Assembly: GCF_015207035.1 (NCBI RefSeq)
Contig: NZ_JADEXQ010000035.1
Span: forward strand, 1 to 54,616
Source: Romeriopsis navalis LEGE 11480
GTDB taxonomy: Bacteria > Cyanobacteriota > Cyanobacteriia > Leptolyngbyales > Leptolyngbyaceae
Reading direction: 5' to 3'
Length of the DNA stretch: 54,616 nucleotides
Each line of letters starts with the position of its first letter. The stretch's first letter is position 1. Below are positions 5,920 to 14,305 of the stretch, one piece after another. The position numbers and the translations under genes are program-made. Under the pieces are notes generated by a model. The model searched no databases. It worked only from the letters and a program-made list of their open reading frames with translations, and was not told where the DNA came from.

Positions 5920-8091
5920 ATGCTGCTCACCCCCCCCACACAGACTGCCTCACCCCAGACAGTCAAAGACTACTCCAACCAAAACCTCCGAGGCCGCAGC
6001 TTCAAAGGTCGAGACCTACGCGGAGTCAACTTCAGCGGAGCCGACATCCGGGGCGCAAACTTCACCGATGCGGACTTACAAGGAGCCAAGTTCACTAGAG
6101 CCATCGCAGGAGTTCAGAAACGATGGCTCATCGGACAAACACTTATCGGTTTCGTCCTATCGCTGCTACTGAATTTCTCATCAATTCTTCTCAATTTTTT
6201 TGCCTTTGTCGTGTTGTTTCAGGGCCGTATTTCTATATTTTCTAGCATAGTAGCTCTACTATTCAACGCTAGCTGGCTTCTGATCCTGGCGAAACAAGGT
6301 TTCACAACTAGAGCATTATCAATAATTCTTATCTGCTTTGCATTCACATTCGCAGTCGCAGGCGCAGTCGCAGGCGCAGTCGCAGCCACAGACGGCGCAA
6401 TAGCATTCACATTCGCAGTCACATTCGCATTCGCATTCGCATTCGCATTCGTATTCGTATTCGCAGTCACGGTTGTAGGCTCAGTAGCAGTAGCAGGCGC
6501 AGTCATAGTTACAGTCGTAGGCGTAGCTACATTTGCAGTCGCATTTGCAGTCGCATTTGCAGTCGCAGTCATAGCCATCGGAACAGAAGCAATCGCGGAC
6601 TCAGGTGCAAACGCAGTTGCAGGCACAGTCGCAGTCGCAGTCGCAGCTTTATTATTAGGATTTTATGCGGCTTGGCGAACAAATAAAGGCGATGACAAGT
6701 TTATGTTGGTTCGTTCTTTTAGTTTAGCGTTTAACTCCATGGGTGGAACACGTTTCAGCGGAGCCAACCTTACTAAGGCTGATTTCACTAACGCTAAACT
6801 CAAGGGCGCAAATTTCGCCGATAGCGGCACCCGCAAAACCACGCTCACCCGCACCTGCTGGAAAGATGCTCAGCAGCTTGAAAAAGCCCGTCCCGGCAAT
6901 AGCATTTTCACCAACCTGCAAGTGCTAAAGCTACTCAAAACGGGTGAAGGAATCAATCAAGACTTCTCCGGCCTTAACCTACGCGGTGCGAACTTAGACG
7001 CTGCCCACCTCAATGGCTCAAACCTCAAAAACGCCGACATCAGCCAAGCCTGCCTTCACAAAGCCGACCTCCAAAACGTCAACCTCACCGAAGCCCAAGC
7101 CGTCGGCACCAACTTCACCAACGCCTATCTCACCGGAGCCTGCCTCGAAGCCTGGAACATCGAAGGCGCAGATCTCTCGGATATCAAGTGTGAATATTAC
7201 TTCCTCCGCGAGAACAAACGCGAACGTCGTCCCCACGATACCGATGCATTCTTTGCTCCCGGAGACTTTAGCAACCTGTACAAAAAAATAATCAACACTG
7301 TCGAAATCCTACTAAAAGATGGCTATCGCAGCCTAGAAGCATTTCAAGCGGCATTTCAAGCTGTCATGGCAGAGAACCCGGACATCACGCCTGACTCCCT
7401 GCAAAAAATAGAACGCGTCGGCCAGAAGGATGCCCGCATTACCCTCACCGTTCCGGAAGAAACCGACAAAGCCCAACTTGAAAAGAAATTCCAGCAAGTC
7501 TATGAAGAAAACCGACAACTCCTTAGCCAAGTTGAGAAATACAAAATACTCAGCGAAGCCGAAACTCGCCACGCCGACAAATTTGAAAGTCTTGCCACGC
7601 TCCTCGCCAAGCGCCCAATAACTATCCAAAACACCCAAACCACAGGAGACAACACCGTGACCAATCAAGACAACCAAGCCATCTCCGCCGGACAAGGCAG
7701 CAACATCAACCTCGGCACCCAAACCGGCAACGTCCTCAACTTCGGCACCATCAGCGGCAACCTCACCAACACCCTCAACCAGCTCCAATCCAGCAACCAA
7801 ACCAACGCCGCCGACCTCACCGACTACCTCACCCAACTCCAGAGCGCGATCACCGCCGACCCCAACCTCCCCGACGCCGACAAAGCCGAAACCCTCCAAA
7901 AAGTCGATGACATCGCCAAAGCCGCCACCCACCCCGAAGATAAACGCCGTCATGGCGCATTAAAAGGCGCAATCGACTTCCTTAAGGGCACGATCAACGC
8001 CGTCCCCAAAGCCGAAAAATTTGCCGCCGCCTGCAAAAAATTGCTGCCCCTGATTACCACGGCACTAGGCGCGATCGGTCTAATGGTTTGA
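5920..8091 (+). CDS. Large membrane pentapeptide-repeat protein with repeat-encoded hydrophobic segment
   Basis: A 723-residue multidomain protein of unknown function. Order: short leader; pentapeptides (about 20-60, e.g. ADIRGANFTDADLQGAKF); hydrophobic helices (about 70-125); a long Ala/Phe/Val segment (about 140-245) encoded by a near-hexanucleotide repeat; a second pentapeptide block (about 270-295 and 350-410); a helical charged region with coiled-coil character (about 515-560); an Asn/Gln/Gly/Thr-rich stretch (about 570-625) such as QTGNVLNFGTISGNLTN; and a helical C-terminus ending in a hydrophobic tail. ATG 5920 is chosen because it begins the homologous-looking part; an upstream GTG at 5776 in the same frame would add 48 residues of low quality. 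The mix of beta-helix, membrane and coiled-coil parts suggests a membrane scaffold or sensor, which is inference only. Confidence 0.8.
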   Translation: MLLTPPTQTASPQTVKDYSNQNLRGRSFKGRDLRGVNFSGADIRGANFTDADLQGAKFTRAIAGVQKRWLIGQTLIGFVLSLLLNFSSILLNFFAFVVLFQGRISIFSSIVALLFNASWLLILAKQGFTTRALSIILICFAFTFAVAGAVAGAVAATDGAIAFTFAVTFAFAFAFAFVFVFAVTVVGSVAVAGAVIVTVVGVATFAVAFAVAFAVAVIAIGTEAIADSGANAVAGTVAVAVAALLLGFYAAWRTNKGDDKFMLVRSFSLAFNSMGGTRFSGANLTKADFTNAKLKGANFADSGTRKTTLTRTCWKDAQQLEKARPGNSIFTNLQVLKLLKTGEGINQDFSGLNLRGANLDAAHLNGSNLKNADISQACLHKADLQNVNLTEAQAVGTNFTNAYLTGACLEAWNIEGADLSDIKCEYYFLRENKRERRPHDTDAFFAPGDFSNLYKKIINTVEILLKDGYRSLEAFQAAFQAVMAENPDITPDSLQKIERVGQKDARITLTVPEETDKAQLEKKFQQVYEENRQLLSQVEKYKILSEAETRHADKFESLATLLAKRPITIQNTQTTGDNTVTNQDNQAISAGQGSNINLGTQTGNVLNFGTISGNLTNTLNQLQSSNQTNAADLTDYLTQLQSAITADPNLPDADKAETLQKVDDIAKAATHPEDKRRHGALKGAIDFLKGTINAVPKAEKFAAACKKLLPLITTALGAIGLMV
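6340..6646 (+). repeat. Degenerate hexanucleotide tandem repeat inside the pentapeptide membrane gene
   Basis: About 300 bases are dominated by a 6-bp unit gca(t/g)tc and variants such as gcagtc, gcattc and gtattc. They encode alternating Ala-Phe and Ala-Val dipeptides. Perfect runs occur, including five consecutive attcgc-type units near 6425-6455. A repeat unit divisible by three keeps the frame, so expansion or contraction would change membrane-segment length without killing the gene. Confidence 0.8.
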
Positions 8092-8283
8092 AGCCGATCG
8101 AACAGATAGCAACTTTGTGGCAGTGCGCTCCCCATGCATTCGTTGTGATGACGATCGGGCAATGACTTGAAGGATGATGATTCTGTCTTACGGTCGTTTC
8201 AACATAACTATCCGCACAACTATAGTTATGTTGCTTTCGTGCAGGTTTCGCTACACCACGATCGACCACAGGAGAACGACCTC

Positions 8284-8961
8284 ATGCAGCGTGTTTTTAC
8301 AGCTCTATGGCTGGGCATCACCATCTTGGGACTATCCGCTTGTAGTAGTACCAGTCCCCAGGGAAATCGCACCAGCTTGATTGAGACCAGCCCAATTCCC
8401 CCGAACAGCAAAGCCCAGACAAGCAAACCGCAGCAAGGCAAATCCCCAACAGCCAAACCACAGCGAACATTACAACACCGACATTTCGTCGCCGTATGCC
8501 AAGGCCAAGGCGTTCCCGAGGCCCCACCCTACGATCAAACCCAGGCAGGCACCGGCCAGGTTCGCCTCACATCAATGATCGCACCCACCGCCAAGGCCGC
8601 CTTTCGACCAGACCTGAATTATTGGCCAAGCCGTGAATCCGATAACTTAAGCCCCGTTTCAGTAGTGGCCTGTATCCAAGAAAATATGAAGGCAAAACTG
8701 CTGGAGCAATGCGAATATCGCAAAAGTGGTCAGACAGCTTTTTCAATCAAACGTTATCGCAGCGAACTAACCGTGACCCTACGATCGGCCAACACCGCTC
8801 AGCCGATCGCCAAAAAAGTATTTGTCAAAGAAGCCAAACCTTGTCCCCCGTTAAAGTTTATGACTCAAGGAGAACGCCGTCCCAAACCCGAAGATTATGT
8901 CAAATCACCGAGGTTTGAGTTTGGACAGAAAATCAAGAGTTGGGCGCAGACCTATTTGTAG
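8284..8961 (+). CDS. Putative lipoprotein of unknown function
   Basis: A 225-residue predicted lipoprotein. The start ATG at 8284 follows ACAGGAGAACGACCTC and opens a clean type II signal peptide, MQRVFTALWLGITILG then LSAC, with lipidation predicted at Cys20. The longer open frame to 8167 would bury this signal. After the lipobox comes a Ser/Pro/Gln/Lys-rich linker (about 21-60), then a compact region with Cys residues at about 72, 129, 139 and 185 that could form disulfides outside the cytoplasm. I do not recognise the family. It lies between the membrane pentapeptide gene and another lipoprotein gene, msrA, all on the same strand. Confidence 0.6.
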   Translation: MQRVFTALWLGITILGLSACSSTSPQGNRTSLIETSPIPPNSKAQTSKPQQGKSPTAKPQRTLQHRHFVAVCQGQGVPEAPPYDQTQAGTGQVRLTSMIAPTAKAAFRPDLNYWPSRESDNLSPVSVVACIQENMKAKLLEQCEYRKSGQTAFSIKRYRSELTVTLRSANTAQPIAKKVFVKEAKPCPPLKFMTQGERRPKPEDYVKSPRFEFGQKIKSWAQTYL

Positions 8962-9047
8962 TAGGAGCAAATTTGTGGCCGTGCATGCCCCATTCATTCA
9001 GTCGATCGGTCACAATATCTAGTTGAGAACGCACCCTACGTATATCC

Positions 9048-9698
9048 ATGCTCCGAAAATTACTATCTGCAACACTGATCATCACGATCGGGCTATTCAC
9101 CCTCGGCTGTGGCCAAACCAATACCCTGGCTGACACCGCTGCCACGCCCACAATTCCCCCTGGCAACTACAGCAAAGCCACCTTCGCCGGGGGCTGCTTC
9201 TGGTGCATGGAAAAACCCTTTGACGAGATTCCAGGCGTAGTCGATACCACCTCAGGCTACACCGGCGGCACCAAAGAAAATCCCACCTACCGCCAAGTCT
9301 CAGGGGGCGGCACTGGCCACACCGAATCAGTCCAGGTGACTTACGACCCGGAAAAGGTGAAATACGACACCCTACTCAAAACGTTCTGGCGCAATATTGA
9401 CCCCCTCGATCAGTACGGTCAGTTCTGCGATAAGGGTTCGCAGTATCGATCGGGCATCTTCTACGAAAACGATGAGCAGAAGCAATTAGCCGAAGCAAGC
9501 AAAGCCGAGTTGGCGGAGTCTGGGCGGTTTGAGAAACCGATCGTCACAGAAGTTACCCAAGCCAGCAAGTTCTATCCCGCCGAGGACTATCACCAGAACT
9601 ACTACAAAACCAATTCGGTGAAGTACAAGGTCTATCGCTTTGGCTGTGGCCGCGATCAGCGTCTCCAGGAACTCTGGGGCGACGAAGCCGGGCATTAA
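9048..9698 (+). CDS. msrA: Peptide methionine sulfoxide reductase MsrA, exported lipoprotein form
   Basis: Reduces the S-epimer of methionine sulfoxide in proteins. The 216-residue protein carries the active-site motif GGCFWCMEKPFDE with the catalytic Cys at 50, the conserved GYTGG, the HTESVQVTYDPEKV region and a late Cys in FGCGRDQRLQELWG that can act as the resolving cysteine. An N-terminal signal with a lipobox-like FTLGC (Cys21) indicates anchoring outside the cytoplasm, so it probably repairs periplasmic or thylakoid-lumen proteins. No MsrB gene is adjacent. The start ATG begins the signal peptide directly. Confidence 0.95.
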   Translation: MLRKLLSATLIITIGLFTLGCGQTNTLADTAATPTIPPGNYSKATFAGGCFWCMEKPFDEIPGVVDTTSGYTGGTKENPTYRQVSGGGTGHTESVQVTYDPEKVKYDTLLKTFWRNIDPLDQYGQFCDKGSQYRSGIFYENDEQKQLAEASKAELAESGRFEKPIVTEVTQASKFYPAEDYHQNYYKTNSVKYKVYRFGCGRDQRLQELWGDEAGH

Positions 9699-10141
9699 AT
9701 GTCGGGGCGCGCATCCCGCGCCCATCACCACATCATCGTCGGGGTGCACATTCCACACCCATCACCACATCGATTTCAGGAGTCGATCGTTTTTGCGCAT
9801 ATCCAAGTGGGCGGGGAAGGCCCGCCCCGACGGGATGGTTAATTGGGGGTTGCGCTGATCGCGTTTCTCATCTGCGTCTCTAAATTGGCTTATTTTGCTG
9901 CCAGACTGTCTCGATCGCCGCATCACTCCAACTCCACCAAATCGATCGGATTTTCCGCATGCTTGCGGCGGTAGAGGCTTTGAGCTTGAGCGAAACGATT
10001 AGTCATGGCAAGGAGGGAAGCCCTTTTAGCCTGTTAGTTTAGCCTGCCACTGTCCCTCGCACTGGCACATCAAACCACACTGGTCTGATCGCCAAACCAC
10101 GACCTCGAATCACCCCACAGTAACTATTTTCATGAAGCCGC
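9699..10141. other. Intergenic region between msrA and the convergent anchored-protein gene
   Basis: Holds the 37-bp tandem repeat and a small GC-rich hairpin, gggcggg / cccgccc, at 9809-9827. A 27-residue minus-strand frame (9923-10006) also lies here; its quality is too low to call a gene. Confidence 0.4.
9701..9774. repeat. Two-copy 37-bp tandem repeat
   Basis: Copies at 9701-9737 and 9738-9774 share the frame gtcgggg...cccatcaccacatc. Their first 34 bases differ at five positions, all transitions that convert CG-rich words of copy 1 to TG/CA words in copy 2. It lies just after the msrA stop codon. Confidence 0.65.
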
Positions 10142-10831
10142 CTATTTGCGTGCCGCACCACTGCGAATCACCAGATTTTGATCCTGAATATTCACATCTT
10201 GGAGTGCGACATCCGACATCACCATCGGAATCGCTCGGTTGATATCCGCCTGCAATTTCGATGGCGCAACCCCGACGTACTTCGCCGCCTCATCCAAAGA
10301 CAAACTCAAGTTGCCAATTTGCACCCTTGTCGTGGGGTCGATCTCAAACCTGCCATTACGCACCGTCGGTACGCTCTCAATGCCGACATAGAGTTGCCGA
10401 TCGCCTACCCCCGGCAGCCTTTTCAAGGTTTTCGCAATCTTCTGTTGCTTTTCGTTAGTCAGTTGGCTGGAATCGAGCTGCGCAAAATCAATCACCGCAC
10501 CGGCTTTTACCTTGCCTTCCGCCAACTCCGCATTCACCCCACGAATCACGTCGGGGAGCTGCGCCTGACGATTCACCTCCGTTACAGTGGCCGCGACCAT
10601 ATCACTGATTTCTTGGTTATTCAGTTTGACCGTCGTCGCCGGATTACGCAGGGACTTGAGCTTCTGTTCCACGCGCCGAGCCGATTGCTCAGTCGTATCG
10701 GGATTCGGCGGTGCCACCGCATTATCGGTATACCAGCTTGGCAAACTCGTCACTTGCTGCCAGGCAACTGCCGCCCCGGCCACACCACCACCGATACACA
10801 ACAGTCCCAAAAATCCAATCAGCTTTTTCAT
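10142..10831 (-). CDS. Membrane-anchored or exported protein of unknown function
   Basis: A 229-residue protein with one N-terminal hydrophobic segment (about 4-24), then a mostly polar exterior domain. I do not recognise the family. A region around residues 50-75 (QKLKSLRNPATTVKLNNQEISDMV pattern) followed by alternating hydrophobic strands is reminiscent of lipid-binding or LolA-like folds, but no catalytic motif is visible. It is transcribed alone and is convergent with msrA. The ATG at 10831 opens the signal-anchor directly and is the natural start. Confidence 0.6.
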   Translation of the reverse strand: MKKLIGFLGLLCIGGGVAGAAVAWQQVTSLPSWYTDNAVAPPNPDTTEQSARRVEQKLKSLRNPATTVKLNNQEISDMVAATVTEVNRQAQLPDVIRGVNAELAEGKVKAGAVIDFAQLDSSQLTNEKQQKIAKTLKRLPGVGDRQLYVGIESVPTVRNGRFEIDPTTRVQIGNLSLSLDEAAKYVGVAPSKLQADINRAIPMVMSDVALQDVNIQDQNLVIRSGAARK

Positions 10832-11115
10832 CCCGCAATTCTCCGTGACGCAAATTCGTAATCTTAATGTCGATAGTTTTATGGCCGATCGGCAGCCAGT
10901 TTAGACGTAGTTATCTAAATCTGCCAGTTTTTCTCGGGCGCATCGGGTGAATGGCACAGACAAATACAAGTCGAATCACAACGATTCCGGAAGCGATTTT
11001 CCCGCAATTGGCCCATTGCCCAAATCACCCCCCAAGGTGACAACCCAACCGTTTTCCAGCGAAAGCGGTAAAATCGAAGCACGTTAGTTCCCCTGCCCTG
11101 TTGCACGAGCCCACC

Positions 11116-12771
11116 ATGATACGATCGCGACTGTTTAGTTTGATTTTAGGCGTCAGTCTGCCCCTCGGATTACCGATCGCGGCCCAAGCCCAAGCGAATT
11201 TTGAGCCGACCGAACGCGACTTCCCGGCTCAATATGTGACGAAGCTCTACAGTGAACTCCTCGGACGTGCTCCGGATCAAGCATCCTGGCGCGGGGCGTT
11301 GAACTACTACAACAGCACTGGCTGCACCACCGCCGCCCTCCATGCCCTCGGCAAAGCCTTCCTCACTTCGCCCGAATTTAACGGGCTGAACTATGATCGC
11401 CCCGCCCGGATTCTAGTCACCTACCGCGCAGTCCTCAACCGCGACCCCAGTCGGCTAGAAATTGATGCTTGGGAAAACTGGCTAGCGCAAGGTAATACAT
11501 TTAACAATCTGATCGATGGGATCTACGCCTCCACAGAATTCGGCGCGTTATCCACCCAGATTTGCAATTCCCAACAACCCGGCTATCAATTCGGCAATAC
11601 CCGTGCCACCAAGTTAGACATCGCAAGCCCTGGCTTTGCCGGCGATGCCACCGCACTGCAAGCGCAGCTCGATCAAACCCCGACCGGGGGCACCGTGTAT
11701 TTGGCCTCCAGGGCCTTAATTTATCTCACTCAACCGCTACGTGTGCCGAGTGGCGTCACCCTAGCCACGACCAACACACCAAGGCCCAATGAATATGCCA
11801 ATATGGCGCGTTTAGCCCGATCGGGCGAATGGATCGGCCCCACCGTCGATCTGCTACCGGGTGCCAAGCTCGTTTCCGTATGGGTCGATGGCCAACGCGG
11901 TACTATCCCGAATCGCTATAGCCGCCCCAACGTCAACATTCGGATGCTCAGCGGCGATAATACCAGCGTCATCTTTAGTCGGGTCAGCAATACCCGTGGG
12001 GCCACCAGCATCGAAGCATTTGGCACGGGGGCAGACCGAATTTGTCGCCAAAATATCATTTGGGGCAATCTCGTTACGGCTTACACTAGCAGTCACACGA
12101 ACGGAGAATGGAGTGATGGCATTAGTGTTGCCTGTGAGAATGCAACAATCGCTTACAACACCGTTATTGATTCAACTGATGTTGCATTGATTTTATTCAA
12201 TGTAAATCCGATCGACAGCGAAATCAATCAGACATCCCAAGTGTTTCGCAATACCGTTATCCAAGCTGGCAATTCCGGTTATGCAGGAATTGCGATCGAT
12301 CCGTTTTTTAATGCCAATGGTGGCGACAAACCGGGCATCCCACGATTTAGTTTTGCGGGGGCATCGCTACACGAAAACCTCATGTGGACGGGCCAACAAG
12401 TGCATCTAGACATTGCCATTGCCGCTGGCACTCGCCCCTGGTTTGGCGCACTCAGCTATAACGGAACAGGTGGCATATTCCGCGAGAACACCAGCGGCAA
12501 CTTAAGCATTACCGCCGGCAGTGGCATCGTCGCCAGCGGCCTGCTCAATACTCAAATCATCGACAATGATTTAAAGTTGCGGTTACAGGAGCGAGAAACG
12601 AAATCCCGATCGTTTTTTAATCGTGTGATCGGGCTATTTCAGCGCCAACCTGAGAACAACTGTCCATCCCGCAATATTATTGCCGCGATCGATGCAGGCT
12701 ATGCCTCCGGTGAGATTCAAGGCCCCTACGAAAACCGCACCTATGATGACTGCATTGTCTTTGGTCAGTGA
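11116..12771 (+). CDS. Secreted protein with DUF4214-like domain and parallel beta-helix region
   Basis: A 551-residue exported protein. The start ATG at 11116 gives a classic signal peptide (MIRSRLFSLILGVSLPLGLP, cleavage near AQAQA); a TTG at 11101 in the same frame is less likely. Residues about 35-140 contain two copies of the motif YRxxLxRxPxxxxxxxW, typical of DUF4214 domains found in cyanobacterial surface and S-layer-type proteins. Residues about 160-500 have the short-turn pattern and N-rich ladders of pectate-lyase-like right-handed beta-helices (e.g. ENATIAYNTVIDSTDVALI). The combination suggests binding or cleavage of extracellular polysaccharide. No catalytic residues could be assigned. 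Confidence 0.7.
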   Translation: MIRSRLFSLILGVSLPLGLPIAAQAQANFEPTERDFPAQYVTKLYSELLGRAPDQASWRGALNYYNSTGCTTAALHALGKAFLTSPEFNGLNYDRPARILVTYRAVLNRDPSRLEIDAWENWLAQGNTFNNLIDGIYASTEFGALSTQICNSQQPGYQFGNTRATKLDIASPGFAGDATALQAQLDQTPTGGTVYLASRALIYLTQPLRVPSGVTLATTNTPRPNEYANMARLARSGEWIGPTVDLLPGAKLVSVWVDGQRGTIPNRYSRPNVNIRMLSGDNTSVIFSRVSNTRGATSIEAFGTGADRICRQNIIWGNLVTAYTSSHTNGEWSDGISVACENATIAYNTVIDSTDVALILFNVNPIDSEINQTSQVFRNTVIQAGNSGYAGIAIDPFFNANGGDKPGIPRFSFAGASLHENLMWTGQQVHLDIAIAAGTRPWFGALSYNGTGGIFRENTSGNLSITAGSGIVASGLLNTQIIDNDLKLRLQERETKSRSFFNRVIGLFQRQPENNCPSRNIIAAIDAGYASGEIQGPYENRTYDDCIVFGQ

Positions 12772-12888
12772 TCGACCCAGCAATTGGCCAACGTCACTTT
12801 GGGCGGAGTCAGCGGCGCACAACACCCAAAACAACTGGCTCACCCGACCAACTGGCTCAAACCACTATGCTGCAGGCCATCGCACGCA

Positions 12889-13716
12889 TTAGGCCGCAGA
12901 AGACTTTGGTCGCAACCGCTGCAGCAATTTCAACCTTGCACGCAGTGATTGCGGCATCGTCAATTGGATTAACCAATCCGTAATACCAGGCATCAACCGC
13001 TGTCCCCAAATCAACGCATACCCCTGCCACCCCACAATCACCTCAGCGGAACGCCGATTCAGATTGCGACTCAAGGTTTGCGCCACTTGTTGGGGGGAGT
13101 GAGACACAATCCCACGAAACTTATGCAGATGGCGACTCATGTCGGTTTCGGTGAGCGAAGGCAGCAAGGCGGATACTTCCACGTTATGCATCGATAATTC
13201 CTGACGTAAGGCTTGGGTAAACCCGACGATCGCAAACTTGCTAGCGGAATAGGTGGACAGCGTCGGAGTAGCCAGCTTACCCATCAAACTCGATACATTG
13301 ATAATCTTGCCGTGGCGCTTCGCGACCATGCGGCGAGCCACAGGCTGCGTAATCGTATACATCCCCAACAAATTCACCGCTAATTCAGCTTGCATTTGTT
13401 CACGGCGGGCTTCGAGAAACGGCGCTTGGTAAGCCACACCCGCACAATTTACTAAGAGGTCAATCGGGCCATACTGCCGCCACGCCTGGGCGATCGCAAT
13501 ATCCACCGCCGTACTCTGGGTCAAATCCAGCACAATTGGCACCGCCTGTACGCCCAAGGCTTCAATTTCCTGCGCCACCCAATGCAATTGCTCCACATTC
13601 CGCGCAACTAGCAGCAGACAAGTTGCGCCCTGATGGGCCAGTTCAATTGCAATCGATCGACCAATTCCCCGGGAAGCCCCCGTCACTAAAGCCGTTTTCT
13701 GATTAAATTCCATCAT
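12889..13716 (-). CDS. Short-chain dehydrogenase/reductase
   Basis: A 275-residue classical SDR, an NAD(P)H-dependent oxidoreductase. It has the nucleotide-binding TGASRGIG near the N-terminus, NCAGVA, a catalytic Ser in INVSSLMGK and the YSASK active-site pair of Tyr and Lys. The start ATG at 13716 follows GGAGGTTATGC; the longer upstream frame is not supported. A C-terminal extension (about 230-275) is basic and partly hydrophobic, as in membrane-associated SDRs. Substrate unknown. It ends 117 bases past the convergent DUF4214/beta-helix gene. Confidence 0.85.
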   Translation of the reverse strand: MMEFNQKTALVTGASRGIGRSIAIELAHQGATCLLLVARNVEQLHWVAQEIEALGVQAVPIVLDLTQSTAVDIAIAQAWRQYGPIDLLVNCAGVAYQAPFLEARREQMQAELAVNLLGMYTITQPVARRMVAKRHGKIINVSSLMGKLATPTLSTYSASKFAIVGFTQALRQELSMHNVEVSALLPSLTETDMSRHLHKFRGIVSHSPQQVAQTLSRNLNRRSAEVIVGWQGYALIWGQRLMPGITDWLIQLTMPQSLRARLKLLQRLRPKSSAA

Positions 13717-14254
13717 GCATAACCTCCAGATTAATCGTTTTCCAATCGTCGTTTTTTCGTTGCATAACACAGCCGCAATGGCCCAACACATGCAGCACAC
13801 GATCTACAAGGAATACAGTCAAATTCAACACACCGGCCAAACTTGCATCTAGAAGTCGATCACTCCATTCCTGCACAACAATTTTGGGTTCAACCCGTTC
13901 AACCTTGAAGATGTTTACGCGACAACTTTGGTCAGTCAACGCATTCCTATTGCTAGGGCAGCGAACATGTGAACACCCTAACAAGCTAATTTTGATTCGG
14001 GCGCAGTCATAGTTTTTATTAATCTCGACATATCTGCCTGGGAACCAGCTAAAACCACCATCTCAGAGGCATTTTACATATCTTAATATTGATTTTAGAA
14101 TCCCTTGATTCACTAGGTTATCCAATCGATCGATCCCTGATTTAGTATTGCAAAATACGACTTATTTATATTTCCAAGTCTGTGCGCCAAAAGACACCTA
14201 ATTGACACAGATATGGCACAAACCCGTATTAACGGAAAGTCATGCTGGCATCAC
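13717..14254. other. Intergenic region upstream of the SDR gene
   Basis: About 540 bases, increasingly AT-rich towards 14150, with no convincing gene. It must hold the SDR promoter. No repeat or RNA structure was recognised apart from the terminator that follows. Confidence 0.4.
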
Positions 14255-14285
14255 AACATCCCGCACTGAGACAGTGCGGGATGTT
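14255..14285 (-). terminator. Hairpin terminator after the PEP-CTERM gene
   Basis: Perfect 13-bp stem aacatcccgcact (14255-14267) / agtgcgggatgtt (14273-14285) with a 5-base loop, 20 bases beyond the stop codon of the minus-strand gene. The T-tract is weak. Confidence 0.65.
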
Positions 14286-14305
14286 CAATCAACCGCAGAT
14301 CAAAT

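Noticed and set aside
6219-6626. Long minus-strand frame rich in Ala/Thr/Asn opposite the hexanucleotide repeat.
   Set aside because: It is a by-product of the hexanucleotide repeat, which leaves several frames open. No real protein features.
7333-7953. 206-residue minus-strand frame opposite the C-terminal part of the pentapeptide gene.
   Set aside because: Gly/Val-rich mirror of a Thr/Asn/Ala-rich coding region; the plus-strand frame has clear domains.
9880-10006. Short minus-strand frame of 27 residues (MTNRFAQAQSLYRRKH) which, with a frame shift, continues to about 9880 (SDAAIETVWQQNKPI).
   Set aside because: No ribosome-binding site, no family recognised, and the join needs a frame shift. 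It could be a decayed small gene, but the evidence is too thin.
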